Of a stretch of DNA of 64,000 nt, positions 1 through 8,486 are shown one piece after another (position 1 is the first letter of the stretch; every line of letters begins with the position of its first letter). The stretch is from contig NZ_JAHZAX010000004.1 of assembly GCF_019423705.1 (NCBI RefSeq), positions 158,847-222,846 of the forward strand, in the 5' to 3' direction. The stretch is from Ruminococcus sp. (GTDB lineage: Bacteria; Bacillota; Clostridia; Oscillospirales; Ruminococcaceae). The notes below the pieces were generated by a model. The model was not told where the DNA came from and did not search any database. It worked only from the letters and a program-made list of their open reading frames with translations. A program made the position numbers and the translations under genes.

Positions 1-708
1 TTCAGAGACAAGGAGCACCAAGACGTTTTGCTCTTTATCGACAACATTTTCAGATTTGTACAGGCAGGTTCTGAGGTATCGGCGCTGCTGGGCAGAATGC
101 CGTCAGCCGTTGGTTATCAGCCGACCCTTGCAAATGAAATGGGTGCATTGCAGGAGCGTATCGCTTCAACAAAGCAGGGTTCTATCACGTCTGTACAGGC
201 AGTTTACGTTCCTGCGGACGACTTGACCGACCCAGCGCCTGCTATCACATTCTCACACCTTGACGCAACGACGGTACTTTCAAGAAAGATCGTTGAGCAG
301 GGCATTTATCCAGCCGTTGATCCGCTGGAATCATCATCGAGAATACTCGAGCCTGACGTTGTCGGCGAAGAGCATTACGAAGTTGCAAGAAAGACGCAGG
401 AGCTTTTGCAGAAGTACAAGGAGCTTCAAGATATCATTTCTATCCTTGGTATGGAAGAGCTTGACGACGATGACAAGATAGCAGTTTACAGAGCGAGAAA
501 GATACAGAAATTCCTTTCGCAGCCATTCCACGTTGCAGAGAATTTCACGGGTATCGAGGGCAAATATGTACCGCTCAAGGAGACTATCAGAGGTTTCAAG
601 AAGATAATCGACGGCGAAATGGACGAATATCCTGAGGCTGCATTCCTTAACGCAGGCACTATCGACGACGTTATCGAAAAGGCAAAACAGCTTGAGAGCG
701 AGGAATAA
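1..708 (+). CDS. atpD: F1Fo ATP synthase subunit beta, C-terminal part (5' truncated by window edge)
   Basis: The frame is open from base 1, so about 235 C-terminal residues are present and the start lies outside the window. The Walker B strand LLFIDN is at the left edge. It is followed by the conserved SALLGRMPSAVGYQPTLA block, the ERIASTKQGSITS segment and the PADDLTDPAP loop. The DELSEED-equivalent is an acidic MEELDDDDK stretch, the lever that contacts subunit gamma. Beta carries the catalytic nucleotide sites of the membrane-peripheral F1 head. It is followed after 21 bp by atpC, the usual end of the atp operon. The identification is secure; only the truncation limits it. Confidence 0.97.
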   Translation, partial: FRDKEHQDVLLFIDNIFRFVQAGSEVSALLGRMPSAVGYQPTLANEMGALQERIASTKQGSITSVQAVYVPADDLTDPAPAITFSHLDATTVLSRKIVEQGIYPAVDPLESSSRILEPDVVGEEHYEVARKTQELLQKYKELQDIISILGMEELDDDDKIAVYRARKIQKFLSQPFHVAENFTGIEGKYVPLKETIRGFKKIIDGEMDEYPEAAFLNAGTIDDVIEKAKQLESEE

Positions 709-729
709 CACCGAGAGGAGCGCATTGAA

Positions 730-1155
730 ATGGTAAAGACATTCAAGCTTGAGATCCTTGCCAGCGACCACGTTTTCTTTTCGGGAGAGTGCGACGAGCT
801 GGTTTTTCCTGGACAGGACGGTTCTTTCGGAATTTTGCCGAACCACCAGCCGATGATAACCTGCCTTAATTCGGGAGAGCTCCGATACAGGGTCGGGGAC
901 GAATGGCATTACGCCGCAGTCAGCGACGGGTTCGTTGAGATCATGCCCTCGTATGTGACCATACTTGCGGACACGGTCGAGCGGCCAGACGAGATCGACG
1001 CAAAGCGTGCGGAGGCGGCAAAGGAAAGGGCGCAGGAACGTTTGCGCCAGAAGCAGAGCATTTCCGAATACTACCACTCGCAGGCGGCTCTCAACAAGGC
1101 TATGGCAAGGTTGAAGCTTTCAAGCAAATATACTAATCATAAGATAAATATCTGA
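730..1155 (+). CDS. atpC: F1Fo ATP synthase subunit epsilon
   Basis: A 141-residue protein of normal family length. The N-terminal beta-sandwich (about residues 1-85) shows the typical FSGECDELVFPGQDGSFGILPNHQPMI signature. The C-terminal part is the charged two-helix hairpin that can inhibit ATP hydrolysis. A GAGAGGAG ribosome-binding site lies 9 bases before the ATG. It is last in the atp operon, directly after atpD, and a strong terminator follows within 20 bp of the stop codon. Confidence 0.96.
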   Translation: MVKTFKLEILASDHVFFSGECDELVFPGQDGSFGILPNHQPMITCLNSGELRYRVGDEWHYAAVSDGFVEIMPSYVTILADTVERPDEIDAKRAEAAKERAQERLRQKQSISEYYHSQAALNKAMARLKLSSKYTNHKINI

Positions 1156-1173
1156 TATCAGCAAAGATCAGTA

Positions 1174-1217
1174 AAAAAGCGCAGCAGCGGACTTGGTTCG
1201 TTGCTGTGCTTTTTTTG
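1174..1217 (+). terminator. Rho-independent terminator of the atp operon
   Basis: An imperfect stem AGCGCAGCAGCG / CGTTGCTGTGCT is followed by seven T residues. It lies just after the atpC stop codon. Confidence 0.9.
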
Positions 1218-1230
1218 TGTGCAAAAAAAT

Positions 1231-1407
1231 AAGTGCGGAAAAAATTCCGCACTTCAGCTTGTTGAAAAAGTCTGACAAAAGTGGGACGTCGAGGACGCCG
1301 TCCCCTACAATTGGCGTAAATACGCTGTTTATATGTAGGGGCGAACAGCGTTCGCCCGTTATTGTGGCGTTTTTCAACAGTCTCAAGTGCGGAAAAATTC
1401 CGCACTT
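1231..1407. repeat. MITE-like 130-bp element, copy 1, with flanking hairpin duplication
   Basis: The core 1255-1384 is 130 bp, ends in inverted TGTTGAAAAA / TTTTTCAACA, and matches 8495-8624 almost base for base (differences such as tctgac/tccgac and gtggcg/ttggtg). Inside are two palindromes: GGGACGTCGAGGACGCCGTCCC-like, and TAGGGGCGAACAGCGTTCGCCCG-like. A palindromic 23-24 bp sequence (AAGTGCGGA...TCCGCACTT) directly abuts each side (1231-1254 and 1385-1407). This could be a target-site duplication or part of a larger element. No transposase is encoded. Confidence 0.75.
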
Positions 1408-1480
1408 ATCAATTTTTGTGTTTTCGCAATTCGCATTTAGCTTAGTTGAGAGCTCAATGCAATAGTTTTTTCTTTAGCGA

Positions 1481-1540
1481 CCCTGTCCTCGGGCTACTAT
1501 GTAAAGTCAACCCGTAGTCCAGACTATGCGAATTAAAAAA
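1481..1540 (+). repeat. Dispersed repeat, family C (CCTCGGGCT palindrome), copy 1
   Basis: It contains CCTGTCCTCGGGCTACTATG, then GTAAAGTCAACCCGTAGTCCAG, and ends in GAATTAAAAA. The same order recurs at 30221-30316 and, inverted, at 40391-40480. The GGGCT...(A)GCCC-type arms could fold on the minus transcript leaving the SPFH gene at 1542, where no other terminator is visible. Confidence 0.6.
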
Positions 1541-1541
1541 A

Positions 1542-3011
1542 TTAGTTTTTGATGTCGTTATCATCAAATGGGTCTCCGCATTCTGGGCAGAACTTAGGTG
1601 GGTTCTTTGGGTCTGCCGGTTCCCAGCCGCACTTGTCGCACTTGTAAAGCGGCTCTGCTGCCGGCTTTGGTTTGCCGCATTCTGCGCAGAATTTGCCCTT
1701 GTTTACTGCGCCGCAGGAACAAGTCCAGCCCTCAGGCTTCTGTGGCTTTGGCTGGCCGCAGTTTGCGCAGAACTTGCCTGTGTTCTCTGTGCCGCAAGCA
1801 CAAGTCCAGCTATCAGATGTTGGCGCTGGCTTTGGCTCAGGCTTAGGCTGACCGCAGTTTGCGCAGAATTTGCCTGTGTTCGTTGCTCCGCAAGCGCAAG
1901 TCCAGCCGTCTGTCGGGGCAGCCTGCTGTGTTGGTGCTGCGGCCGGTGCCTGTGCAGGCGCTGCTTGCTGAGCGGCCTGTGCTGCTGCCTGCTGGTTCAT
2001 CATCTGCTGCTGATACATTGATGCATCCATTGGCTGGCCCATCATTCCGCCTGCCATTCCCATTCCCATAAAGCCTGCCATTGCGCCGTTTGAGTTGTTG
2101 GCAGCGGCTTCTCTTGCGGTGTTTATCGACATTCTGTCCATTGCATAGAGCATTGAAGGGTCGCTTCCTGCGGTCTTGGCTTCCTGGAACTTTGCGATCC
2201 TCTTCTTGGACTCTTCATCAACGTTGAGTTCGATAGCAAGGCTTGTGATCTCAATACCCTTGTTAGCCCACTTTTCACGGAGGGCTTCATTCATTGCGGC
2301 TGCAAGCTCATCCGGATACGCGCCAAGTTGATCGTATGGTATCTTGAGGGCAGCGATCTTTGTAAGAGCGATCTGGAACTTAGGAGTCATATCAGCCTTG
2401 AGCTGTCCGAGAACGGTTGCGCCGTCGGGACTGTCAACAGAAAGGACGGAATTTACATTCTGAACTACGTTCTCATAGAAGTTCATTGGGTTGATGATCT
2501 GAAGCTCATACTGGCCGTGACCCTGTGCGTTAAGAGTAAGGTTCATTTCGCCGTCTCTGAAAGGTATCTTGCCGAAGCCGACCTTGTTGCCCGGGATAGG
2601 CTTGAGGTTTATGTAGATAAGTCTCATCGTGTTGAGAGACTGACCGCCTGCGGTGAATCTTCTGCCGATCTCCTTGATAGAAGCGCCGAAATCACGCCAG
2701 CCGCCGCCGAGAAGTGATGGCGCAGCCTTTGAATCGTACTTATACTGGCCTGCTGTTTCAGCAGTACCGATTACGAAATCGTGTACCTTGCCGTTTTCGA
2801 TAAGAAGAGCAGCCTGATTTACGGCAACGTCAAAGCGTGAGCCGTTTGAGATAACGCCGTCAGAAGCGTTGTTTGTTGTGCCGTTTCTCTTTACGAGCGT
2901 ACCCGGCTGGCAGAGAATTTTTGTTGACATATCTTCACATCTGAAGTAATCAACTACCTGATCGGCAAATGTTGAGCCGACTGCTGAAGTGAGCATTCTG
3001 ATAAGTCCCAT
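1542..3011 (-). CDS. SPFH-domain protein with C-terminal zinc-ribbon repeats (YdjI/virion-core-protein-like)
   Basis: A 489-residue protein. Residues about 20-290 form an SPFH/band-7-like domain of the 'virion core protein'/YdjI type, without a signal peptide. A Met/Gly-rich then Gln/Ala/Pro-rich linker follows (about 300-365). The C-terminus has three near-identical zinc ribbons of the pattern WxCxCG..N.GKFCxxCGxPxP, then a fourth YKCDKCGW...FCPECGD. In Bacillus, YdjI works with zinc-ribbon YdjG and TPM protein YdjH at the membrane and interacts with PspA. Here it is last in a four-gene minus-strand set (5335 to 1542) that includes a YdjG-like protein and a TPM tail, which supports a membrane-stress or scaffold role. 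The role is inference; the domains are clear. Confidence 0.8.
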   Translation of the reverse strand: MGLIRMLTSAVGSTFADQVVDYFRCEDMSTKILCQPGTLVKRNGTTNNASDGVISNGSRFDVAVNQAALLIENGKVHDFVIGTAETAGQYKYDSKAAPSLLGGGWRDFGASIKEIGRRFTAGGQSLNTMRLIYINLKPIPGNKVGFGKIPFRDGEMNLTLNAQGHGQYELQIINPMNFYENVVQNVNSVLSVDSPDGATVLGQLKADMTPKFQIALTKIAALKIPYDQLGAYPDELAAAMNEALREKWANKGIEITSLAIELNVDEESKKRIAKFQEAKTAGSDPSMLYAMDRMSINTAREAAANNSNGAMAGFMGMGMAGGMMGQPMDASMYQQQMMNQQAAAQAAQQAAPAQAPAAAPTQQAAPTDGWTCACGATNTGKFCANCGQPKPEPKPAPTSDSWTCACGTENTGKFCANCGQPKPQKPEGWTCSCGAVNKGKFCAECGKPKPAAEPLYKCDKCGWEPADPKNPPKFCPECGDPFDDNDIKN

Positions 3012-3144
3012 AGTTTTTTATCCTTTCGTTGTTGAAATTTCGGATCAATGCGATCTTATTGCGCATTTTGTCCGAGAGATTTTTTATAATTACGCAGAGA
3101 AGCGTTATTAATGTATGAAATTGGGTTTGTTGCCATAAACGGGT

Positions 3145-3855
3145 TTATATCACCCTGCCTATACGGCTGACTTTCCACGTTCTTTCGATAGAGCTGTGTA
3201 TCTCAGCGCCGCAGTATGGGCAGACTTTATCGCCTGTGGTATCTATCGGTGCGCCGCAATGCTGGCAGATAAGGCTGACGTTTTCGCCTTGATCGCCGAC
3301 GGAGAGATAATATGTATAATCGGCGTCATAGATATGCTGCGCTTTTGAGCCGTTGGTGAGATATTCCAGCGCCACTTGATATGTTACCGCTGCGACTTCA
3401 AGATTATTGCGATAGCCTGTTATCTGCGAGCGGTGTATAACGATGTTGTCATAATGGATAGGCTTTGGGCTGGAGGCGTTATCAGCCGCTTTGGCTCTAA
3501 GCGTTTCGATAAGGGCGTTTGAGCAGCCCTCGAGATTATCTGGGGATTCTTCACCGTTTATGACGAGAAAATGCTTATACACGGCATTTTCGATAATGCT
3601 TCTTGCAAGCTTGTCGTCAAATTCGGGGAAGTCCTTCGCCACCCTTCGCAGGATAGTTGGGTCAACAACTGTGAAGCTCATTGGCTGGCTCATATTCTCT
3701 TCGGTGGCGTCGTTTATGGCTTTGAGGAGCCTATGTGCTCTGCCAAGTTCGCCGCCTATTTTGTTTTTTATCGAGATCGCCGTTGCGAATGCGCAGCCGA
3801 CTGCCGCCACGATTATGACTAATTTTACGATAAGCGCAACTGATATACCAGGCAT
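3145..3855 (-). CDS. Membrane-anchored protein with a zinc ribbon, possible Tim44-like domain
   Basis: A 236-residue protein. An N-terminal hydrophobic segment (about residues 5-27) probably anchors it. The middle (about 60-185) has no motif I can name securely, but the layout (helical start, then DADYTYYLSV-type strands) resembles Tim44-like domains of small Firmicutes zinc-ribbon proteins. Two CxxC pairs near the C-terminus (CQHCGAPID...CPYCGAEI) form a zinc ribbon. The start is supported by GGAGGG 8 bases upstream. It lies between the YdjG-like gene and the SPFH/zinc-ribbon gene on the same strand, so it is probably a partner in that membrane complex. The function is unassigned. Confidence 0.6.
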   Translation of the reverse strand: MPGISVALIVKLVIIVAAVGCAFATAISIKNKIGGELGRAHRLLKAINDATEENMSQPMSFTVVDPTILRRVAKDFPEFDDKLARSIIENAVYKHFLVINGEESPDNLEGCSNALIETLRAKAADNASSPKPIHYDNIVIHRSQITGYRNNLEVAAVTYQVALEYLTNGSKAQHIYDADYTYYLSVGDQGENVSLICQHCGAPIDTTGDKVCPYCGAEIHSSIERTWKVSRIGRVI

Positions 3856-3928
3856 TTTGCTTACCCTCCGTTACAAATTACAAATTATATTCCTAGATCT
3901 TTGGCTTATTGGCTTAGAAAATTGGGCT

Positions 3929-5029
3929 TTAGAATATGCCCATAAAACCGCCTATTATGCCGATAACAAAGCCGCCTATGCCGCCGAGGAGCGAATAGAG
4001 CGCAAGCTTTGCCTTGTCGATAGGCAGGTTGCCGATGAACTTTCCTGTCTGACCGTTCATTGCAAAGAAATAGGGTTTATCCTTATATGTTGTATAAAGC
4101 AGCCAAGTTGGCAGCATTGCATATTTGGTGTCCATAATTTCGGTGTGCTTTGTATAGTCACGGATATCGACACTGTCATAATTACAGGTCTTGCGTAGCT
4201 CGTCACGGGTGGTGTTTTCTATTCTTTCCTTTGCACGAGGGAAGCATTTCTGGCTGTCATCATCGTATCTTTCGGCGAGATATCCTGAAAGATATCCAGG
4301 ATTGAAAGGCGTCAGCTCGGAATAATCGAAAGGCTCGATAGAATCCATAGCGTCATTATCGGTCTTTGAGGAAGCGTCAACGGGGACGGCTTCAAAATCA
4401 AGCTGGCCGTCACGATAGATGTTGTAAAACTTCTTTTCTGTGTAGCGATATCCGCCGGACGTCCACGTTTTTGTATTTATGCCTTCGCCTGTAATTGAGC
4501 CTGTGCAGCCGCCGGAATAGAGCCAAAACGGGATATAAACGCCTTGCATTTTATCGACTATCTTATCGCAGTCGAAATCCTTCGGGGTGAGAGGCTTTTT
4601 GCTGAACTGGCGGAAAGCTTCCATAACGTCCTTCTTAGGCACTTTGAATGGGATAACGTAATCGGGGGAGAAATTGTCTATTATCTGCTCGCCCATTATA
4701 ACGGCGTTGCCGCAATAAACGCAGACTGTTGCTGCTGTGGAGCGATCGGTTATTATCTCTGCGCCGCAATGGGAGCAGGTATATTTTACAAGGTCGCTGC
4801 CGACAGTTCCGTCATTGGAAGCGCTATACTCTTCCTTATCCACCTCTTCGTGCTTTTCAACGTTGTCCTTATTGAGCTCTTCCGCTTTTTTAGCGTCGCC
4901 CCCTGCTGCTTCAAGTTCTTTGAGGGTGAACTGTCCGTCGCAATATTCGCACGCCCAGCAATTTTTTTCAGCGCTCCAAAAAAGTTCTGCGCCGCAGGTA
5001 GGGCATTTATATGAAATATTTACAGCCAT
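3929..5029 (-). CDS. TFIIB-type zinc-ribbon membrane protein (YdjG-like)
   Basis: A 366-residue protein. An N-terminal zinc ribbon CPTCG...CEYCD (residues 9-32) and a second one CSHCG...CVYCG (about 85-108) are separated by a Glu/Lys-rich linker. A central soluble domain of about 200 residues with IPFWLYSGG and LPTWLLYTTYKDKPYFFAMNG-type strands is typical of YdjG-like proteins, often auto-annotated as PriA- or RNA-polymerase-P-like. The last 25 residues are a Gly/Ile-rich membrane anchor. GGAGGG lies 8 bases before the ATG. It sits 12 bp after the TPM-tail gene, so the two are very likely co-transcribed. Confidence 0.75.
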   Translation of the reverse strand: MAVNISYKCPTCGAELFWSAEKNCWACEYCDGQFTLKELEAAGGDAKKAEELNKDNVEKHEEVDKEEYSASNDGTVGSDLVKYTCSHCGAEIITDRSTAATVCVYCGNAVIMGEQIIDNFSPDYVIPFKVPKKDVMEAFRQFSKKPLTPKDFDCDKIVDKMQGVYIPFWLYSGGCTGSITGEGINTKTWTSGGYRYTEKKFYNIYRDGQLDFEAVPVDASSKTDNDAMDSIEPFDYSELTPFNPGYLSGYLAERYDDDSQKCFPRAKERIENTTRDELRKTCNYDSVDIRDYTKHTEIMDTKYAMLPTWLLYTTYKDKPYFFAMNGQTGKFIGNLPIDKAKLALYSLLGGIGGFVIGIIGGFMGIF

Positions 5030-5041
5030 TTTGCGCCCTCC

Positions 5042-5335
5042 TTAATCCTTATTCAGCTTGACCTTATCGGTGGTAGTTCTGATATAGATATCACGGCGGT
5101 CGTGGAGCTTTAAGTTTGTTTTTATGTATTTATCAGCCTTTGTGGCTTTATTTTTCTGTCGGCTTTTTGATACCAGCACGCAGCCTGTTATAAGTGCGCC
5201 TATTATTGCGCAGATAAAGCCGCTGCCGATGTTGATATCGCCGCCTTCGCTGTCGGCGTATGCCATTATCGGCGTGCAGAACGTATTAAGGGAAATGAGA
5301 GCAAATCCCAATGTGCGATAGAATTTTTGCAGCAT
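5042..5335 (-). CDS. Small secreted/membrane protein equal to the C-terminal tail of TPM-domain proteins
   Basis: A 97-residue protein. The start was chosen at ATG 5335 because GGAGGA sits 5 bases upstream; a longer frame would start at 5380 without a good site. A signal-like segment (residues about 8-26) ends in AYA-D. Next come a Gly/Ile-rich transmembrane helix (GSGFICAIIGALITGCVLV) and a basic tail with the pattern A..YIK..LKLHDRRDIYIRTTT. That helix-plus-tail pattern is the usual C-terminus of YdjH/YgcG-type TPM proteins, but the TPM domain itself is absent. It heads the YdjG-like operon. Confidence 0.6.
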   Translation of the reverse strand: MLQKFYRTLGFALISLNTFCTPIMAYADSEGGDINIGSGFICAIIGALITGCVLVSKSRQKNKATKADKYIKTNLKLHDRRDIYIRTTTDKVKLNKD

Positions 5336-5457
5336 TTGTCTCCTCCAAACTACTAAGGCGATAAGGGCAGACCCACACATTTTTCGCCTTAATTATTTTT
5401 GCTATTTTGCTAATTTTAATCTGTTAAATATACACATTAATCCACATTAATACTTTA

Positions 5458-5486
5458 ATCATACCAAAAATAAGCGGTTATGTCAA
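5458..5486 (-). promoter_or_regulatory. Promoter of the ydjG-like operon
   Basis: On the minus strand TTGACA (5481-5486), a 17-bp spacer and TATGAT (5458-5463). The rest of 5336-5653 is AT-rich and shows no gene. Confidence 0.8.
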
Positions 5487-5653
5487 GAAAATTGTCATAA
5501 TACGTTCAAAAATGAGCAATTTTTGTTTTGTTGGCTAATTTTAAACATTGCCAGTCGGCGTTTTTCACAATTAGCTAATGTCATTTAACATAGTCGGGTG
5601 AAAAATTGCGCATATTTGCGCATATTTACGCAGGATAATGCAGGAAAGTTATG

Positions 5654-6523
5654 TTATTCGGCAGTTTTGCTGTCGTTGATATCCATTGAAACGAGAGGGT
5701 TTGCATCGCTTGCGACCTTTGGCAGAACGCCGTCCCACTTGTCGATAGTTTGATACTTTATGATCTCATCGGAGAGAGAAGCGGAGATAGTCTTGTTGGC
5801 GTCTGCCTGAGCTTCGGCTTTGGTCTTGATTGACGTTGCTTCTGCATCGGCGGCGATGACCTTTTTCTTGGCCTCGGCTTCGGCGATAACGATAGCCTGC
5901 TCCTGCTCGGTCTTGGTCTTGAGAAGGTTCTGCTCGGCGACCTGTTTCGCTTCGATAGCTTGGTTGAACTCTTCGGAGAAATCAAAGTTCACGATGTTGA
6001 ATTTCTCTATCTCAATGCCGTATTCGTCGACCTTTTCAACCAGCTGGCTCTTTATCTCATCGCCTACCTGCGCACGCTCTGTTATAAGCTGCTCGGCGGT
6101 ATATTTTGCGCAGACGGATTTCATACATTCCTGCACGGTGGGCATAAGGATAACGTTCTGATAGTCAGCGCCGATGTTCTTGAAAATGCTGGACGATGAG
6201 GCGGACTTGATACGGAAGTTCACGGCTATGGTGGAACTTACTGTTTGGAGGTCCTTTGAGACTGCGTCGGCGTCTGCTTCATAGACCTGTATCTTATTGG
6301 AAACTGTATTGACCTGCTGGGCGAAAGGTATTTTGAAGTGGAGACCTTCGTTGAGGGCTGTGTCGGAGACCTTGCCGAAAGTCGTCACAACGCCTGTGCA
6401 GCCTGCCGGTACGATGGCAACGGAGGAAGCCACTATGACGATAGCTGCCGCAGCGGCTACGCATATGCCCACGATCTTGCCTGTTTTTCTTGTTGATATG
6501 TCGATGACCTTGTCTTTGCTCAT
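5654..6523 (-). CDS. SPFH/prohibitin (band 7) family membrane protein
   Basis: A 289-residue protein. A short cytosolic start is followed by one transmembrane helix (about residues 14-36). The SPFH/PHB domain (about 38-200) contains GVVTTFGKVSDTALNEGLHFKIPF, the typical prohibitin/HflC-like opening. A long Ala/Glu/Lys coiled coil (about 190-255) follows, as in stomatins, which oligomerise into membrane microdomain scaffolds. It has its own promoter and is separate from the ydjG-like operon, although it is the second SPFH protein within 5 kb. No HflK partner or NfeD-type protease is adjacent. Confidence 0.85.
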   Translation of the reverse strand: MSKDKVIDISTRKTGKIVGICVAAAAAIVIVASSVAIVPAGCTGVVTTFGKVSDTALNEGLHFKIPFAQQVNTVSNKIQVYEADADAVSKDLQTVSSTIAVNFRIKSASSSSIFKNIGADYQNVILMPTVQECMKSVCAKYTAEQLITERAQVGDEIKSQLVEKVDEYGIEIEKFNIVNFDFSEEFNQAIEAKQVAEQNLLKTKTEQEQAIVIAEAEAKKKVIAADAEATSIKTKAEAQADANKTISASLSDEIIKYQTIDKWDGVLPKVASDANPLVSMDINDSKTAE

Positions 6524-6636
6524 AATTTTTTCCTTTCTGATATCCTCACGTTATGAATGGTGGGGGATAGATTAGTCGATTTTTTAGATATTGATAATAT
6601 TATCAGCCGCAGTTTTTTGTCCTTTGGTTTAATATG

Positions 6637-6665
6637 ATTATATCATAAGGTGTGTGCAAGTGCAA
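6637..6665 (-). promoter_or_regulatory. Promoter of the prohibitin-like gene
   Basis: On the minus strand TTGCAC (6660-6665), 17 bp, TATAAT (6637-6642), about 110 bp before the start codon. Confidence 0.75.
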
Positions 6666-6910
6666 ATTCCGCCAAAGGCTTGGGAAGTCAGCGGCGGTCA
6701 GCCGGAACAGGAATTTTTAATTTAGCTCACTCATTCTCTTGCAATCTCGCTAGATCTCGTCCGCTCAAATGCGCTCATAATTTATGAACGGGGGAGTTTC
6801 GGAAAAGCAGGCCATTATTCCAATATATGTGAAAGCTAATATATTTATACCCGTTGGGTGGATAATGGGGTGGGGATATGGAAAAAATGAACGTGGCAAA
6901 ATTGCAAAGC
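6666..6910. other. Intergenic stretch without recognised features
   Basis: About 245 bp between the prohibitin promoter and the next gene's terminator. Short open frames exist on both strands but lack ribosome-binding sites and recognisable residues. I see no repeat-family copy here. Confidence 0.5.
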
Positions 6911-6950
6911 GGCAAAAAAAACAACGGGCGAAAAATATTCGCCCGTTGTG
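6911..6950 (-). terminator. Terminator of the O-antigen-ligase-like gene
   Basis: ACAACGGGCGA / TCGCCCGTTGT forms an 11-bp stem followed on the minus strand by eight T residues. The stem carries the CGGGCGA...TCGCCCG core shared with the dispersed palindrome family. Confidence 0.85.
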
Positions 6951-6969
6951 GTTTGTTGTGGTTTATTCA

Positions 6970-8463
6970 TTATTTTGTTTTTGCGCCTTTGACTGCGGTA
7001 TAGCTCCACACAAGGCCAAGAGTTATCCACAAATATGGCGATGATGTTACGGAGCTGATGTTGAAAAAGGCTTGCACGAGGTAGCCTATTACTGCGGCGG
7101 AGACTGCGCAGGCTGTCCAGCTGTTTTTATCCTTGATAAAGCCTGCAAGAAGCTTTATCATTTTCACAAGGGTCATCACAAGGAACACGATTGTCAGCGC
7201 AAAGATTATGATTCCTCTTGACTGCAAAAGGTCGATATACTCGTTATAAGAGCGGTCGATTATTGCGCCTGTGTTGAATATGGTGCTCCAGTTATCGGGA
7301 CCTGTGCCCCAGACAAGGTTCTGCTGGGCGGTGTACATTCCGTCATCCCAAAGGTAGGGGTATATCCATTGTGAGTCGTCGCCGTTTCTGCCTGTGCCTG
7401 TGATAGAAAGGCGGTCAAAGCTGTCGTGGAAGATTATTTTTTCGTCGAGAAGTCTGAACTCTCCTGCGGCGAAAAGTCCGCCGAATATGCCGCCGATAAC
7501 AACGACTGCGCATATGCAGGCAAGTATTGGCTTTTTATCCTTTGCTGTACCTGACTTGACTGCGGCAATGATGAGAGATACCAGCAGGACAGAGCCTATG
7601 CCGATAACGGCAGGCACAACGCAGGTGAGCATTGCGGCTGCGCTCATAAGTGCGGCTGAAATGCCATAGAAAATTTTTCTTGGCTTTGAGCCGTCATACA
7701 ACATTCCGTTGAGGGCGAATGCGAATATCACCGTCAGCACGGCAGCCAATGCGAATGGTGTGCAGAGGAAGCCTGTGGCGACGTATTCTTTTGTATACTG
7801 GATACCCTCGGTGGAGAAGCTGTCGAAAAGTTCACGGAAATAGTTAGGAACGACTTTGCCTGTGGCTGGGATAGCCTGCAAAATGCCAACTATGGACTGA
7901 AATGTGCCGATACCGACGATAACATCGCTGAGTTTTATGCGGCGGTTATCGGCTGTGACGGTCATTCCTGCGGCGAAAAGTCCCCAATAGCCCAAGATCG
8001 TGAGCATACCTTCGGAGCGGTCGAGATAGCCGTAAAATGCGGTGAAAACGTCCGCCGCCATTACACAGGACACAACCGAAAGCAATATCACCGCAAGGGC
8101 GACGCAAAGACTTTTGTTGTCCTTTAGCTCAACCTGTTTTTTCATATTTGCTATAAGGAAAATGATAAATCCGATAAATCCCACCGCAAGTACAGCGGCG
8201 GAGATAAAGAAGATGAATTTCTCATTGAGATAAAGATCTCGCTGGGTGCTTTCGTCCATTCCGTATTTGATATTCTGGGTGAAATAATACGGGATAGTGA
8301 TGACGCACAGCACCAGCATTGCGATAATGCTGTAAACGCCGCACAGCTTTTGTGCGGATTCGGCGGTCATATTGAGGATAAAGTCGGACTTTTCGGAGCT
8401 TCCGAAAAGGTGCTTTTTACCCTGATTGGTAGTGACCTCTTTTTTCTCTTTTGCTTTTGACAT
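6970..8463 (-). CDS. O-antigen ligase/polymerase-like polytopic membrane protein (Wzy_C type)
   Basis: A 497-residue protein with about 11-12 hydrophobic segments after a 30-residue basic N-terminus. A large extracytoplasmic loop (about residues 330-410) contains GTGPDNW and RSYNEYIDLLQSRGI, matching the G.GPD...HNEYL..L...G pattern of the Wzy_C/WaaL family. That family transfers or polymerises lipid-linked glycans. In a Gram-positive host the likely job is assembly of a surface polysaccharide or glycosylation of surface proteins. A GGGGGAT site precedes the ATG. No glycosyltransferase cluster is adjacent; the Wzx-like flippase is 52 kb away. Confidence 0.75.
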   Translation of the reverse strand: MSKAKEKKEVTTNQGKKHLFGSSEKSDFILNMTAESAQKLCGVYSIIAMLVLCVITIPYYFTQNIKYGMDESTQRDLYLNEKFIFFISAAVLAVGFIGFIIFLIANMKKQVELKDNKSLCVALAVILLSVVSCVMAADVFTAFYGYLDRSEGMLTILGYWGLFAAGMTVTADNRRIKLSDVIVGIGTFQSIVGILQAIPATGKVVPNYFRELFDSFSTEGIQYTKEYVATGFLCTPFALAAVLTVIFAFALNGMLYDGSKPRKIFYGISAALMSAAAMLTCVVPAVIGIGSVLLVSLIIAAVKSGTAKDKKPILACICAVVVIGGIFGGLFAAGEFRLLDEKIIFHDSFDRLSITGTGRNGDDSQWIYPYLWDDGMYTAQQNLVWGTGPDNWSTIFNTGAIIDRSYNEYIDLLQSRGIIIFALTIVFLVMTLVKMIKLLAGFIKDKNSWTACAVSAAVIGYLVQAFFNISSVTSSPYLWITLGLVWSYTAVKGAKTK

Positions 8464-8486
8464 AAATTATCCCCCAAAAAAGCATA

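Noticed and set aside
334..1077. 247-codon open frame antisense to atpD/atpC
   Set aside because: It lies opposite two certain genes, has no ribosome-binding site and its composition mirrors their codon pattern.
1168..1465. Open frames of 72-90 codons in the 1.2-1.4 kb intergenic region, and similar ones at 8417-8705
   Set aside because: They translate the 130-bp repeat; the shared peptide between the two loci comes from the repeat, not from a gene family.
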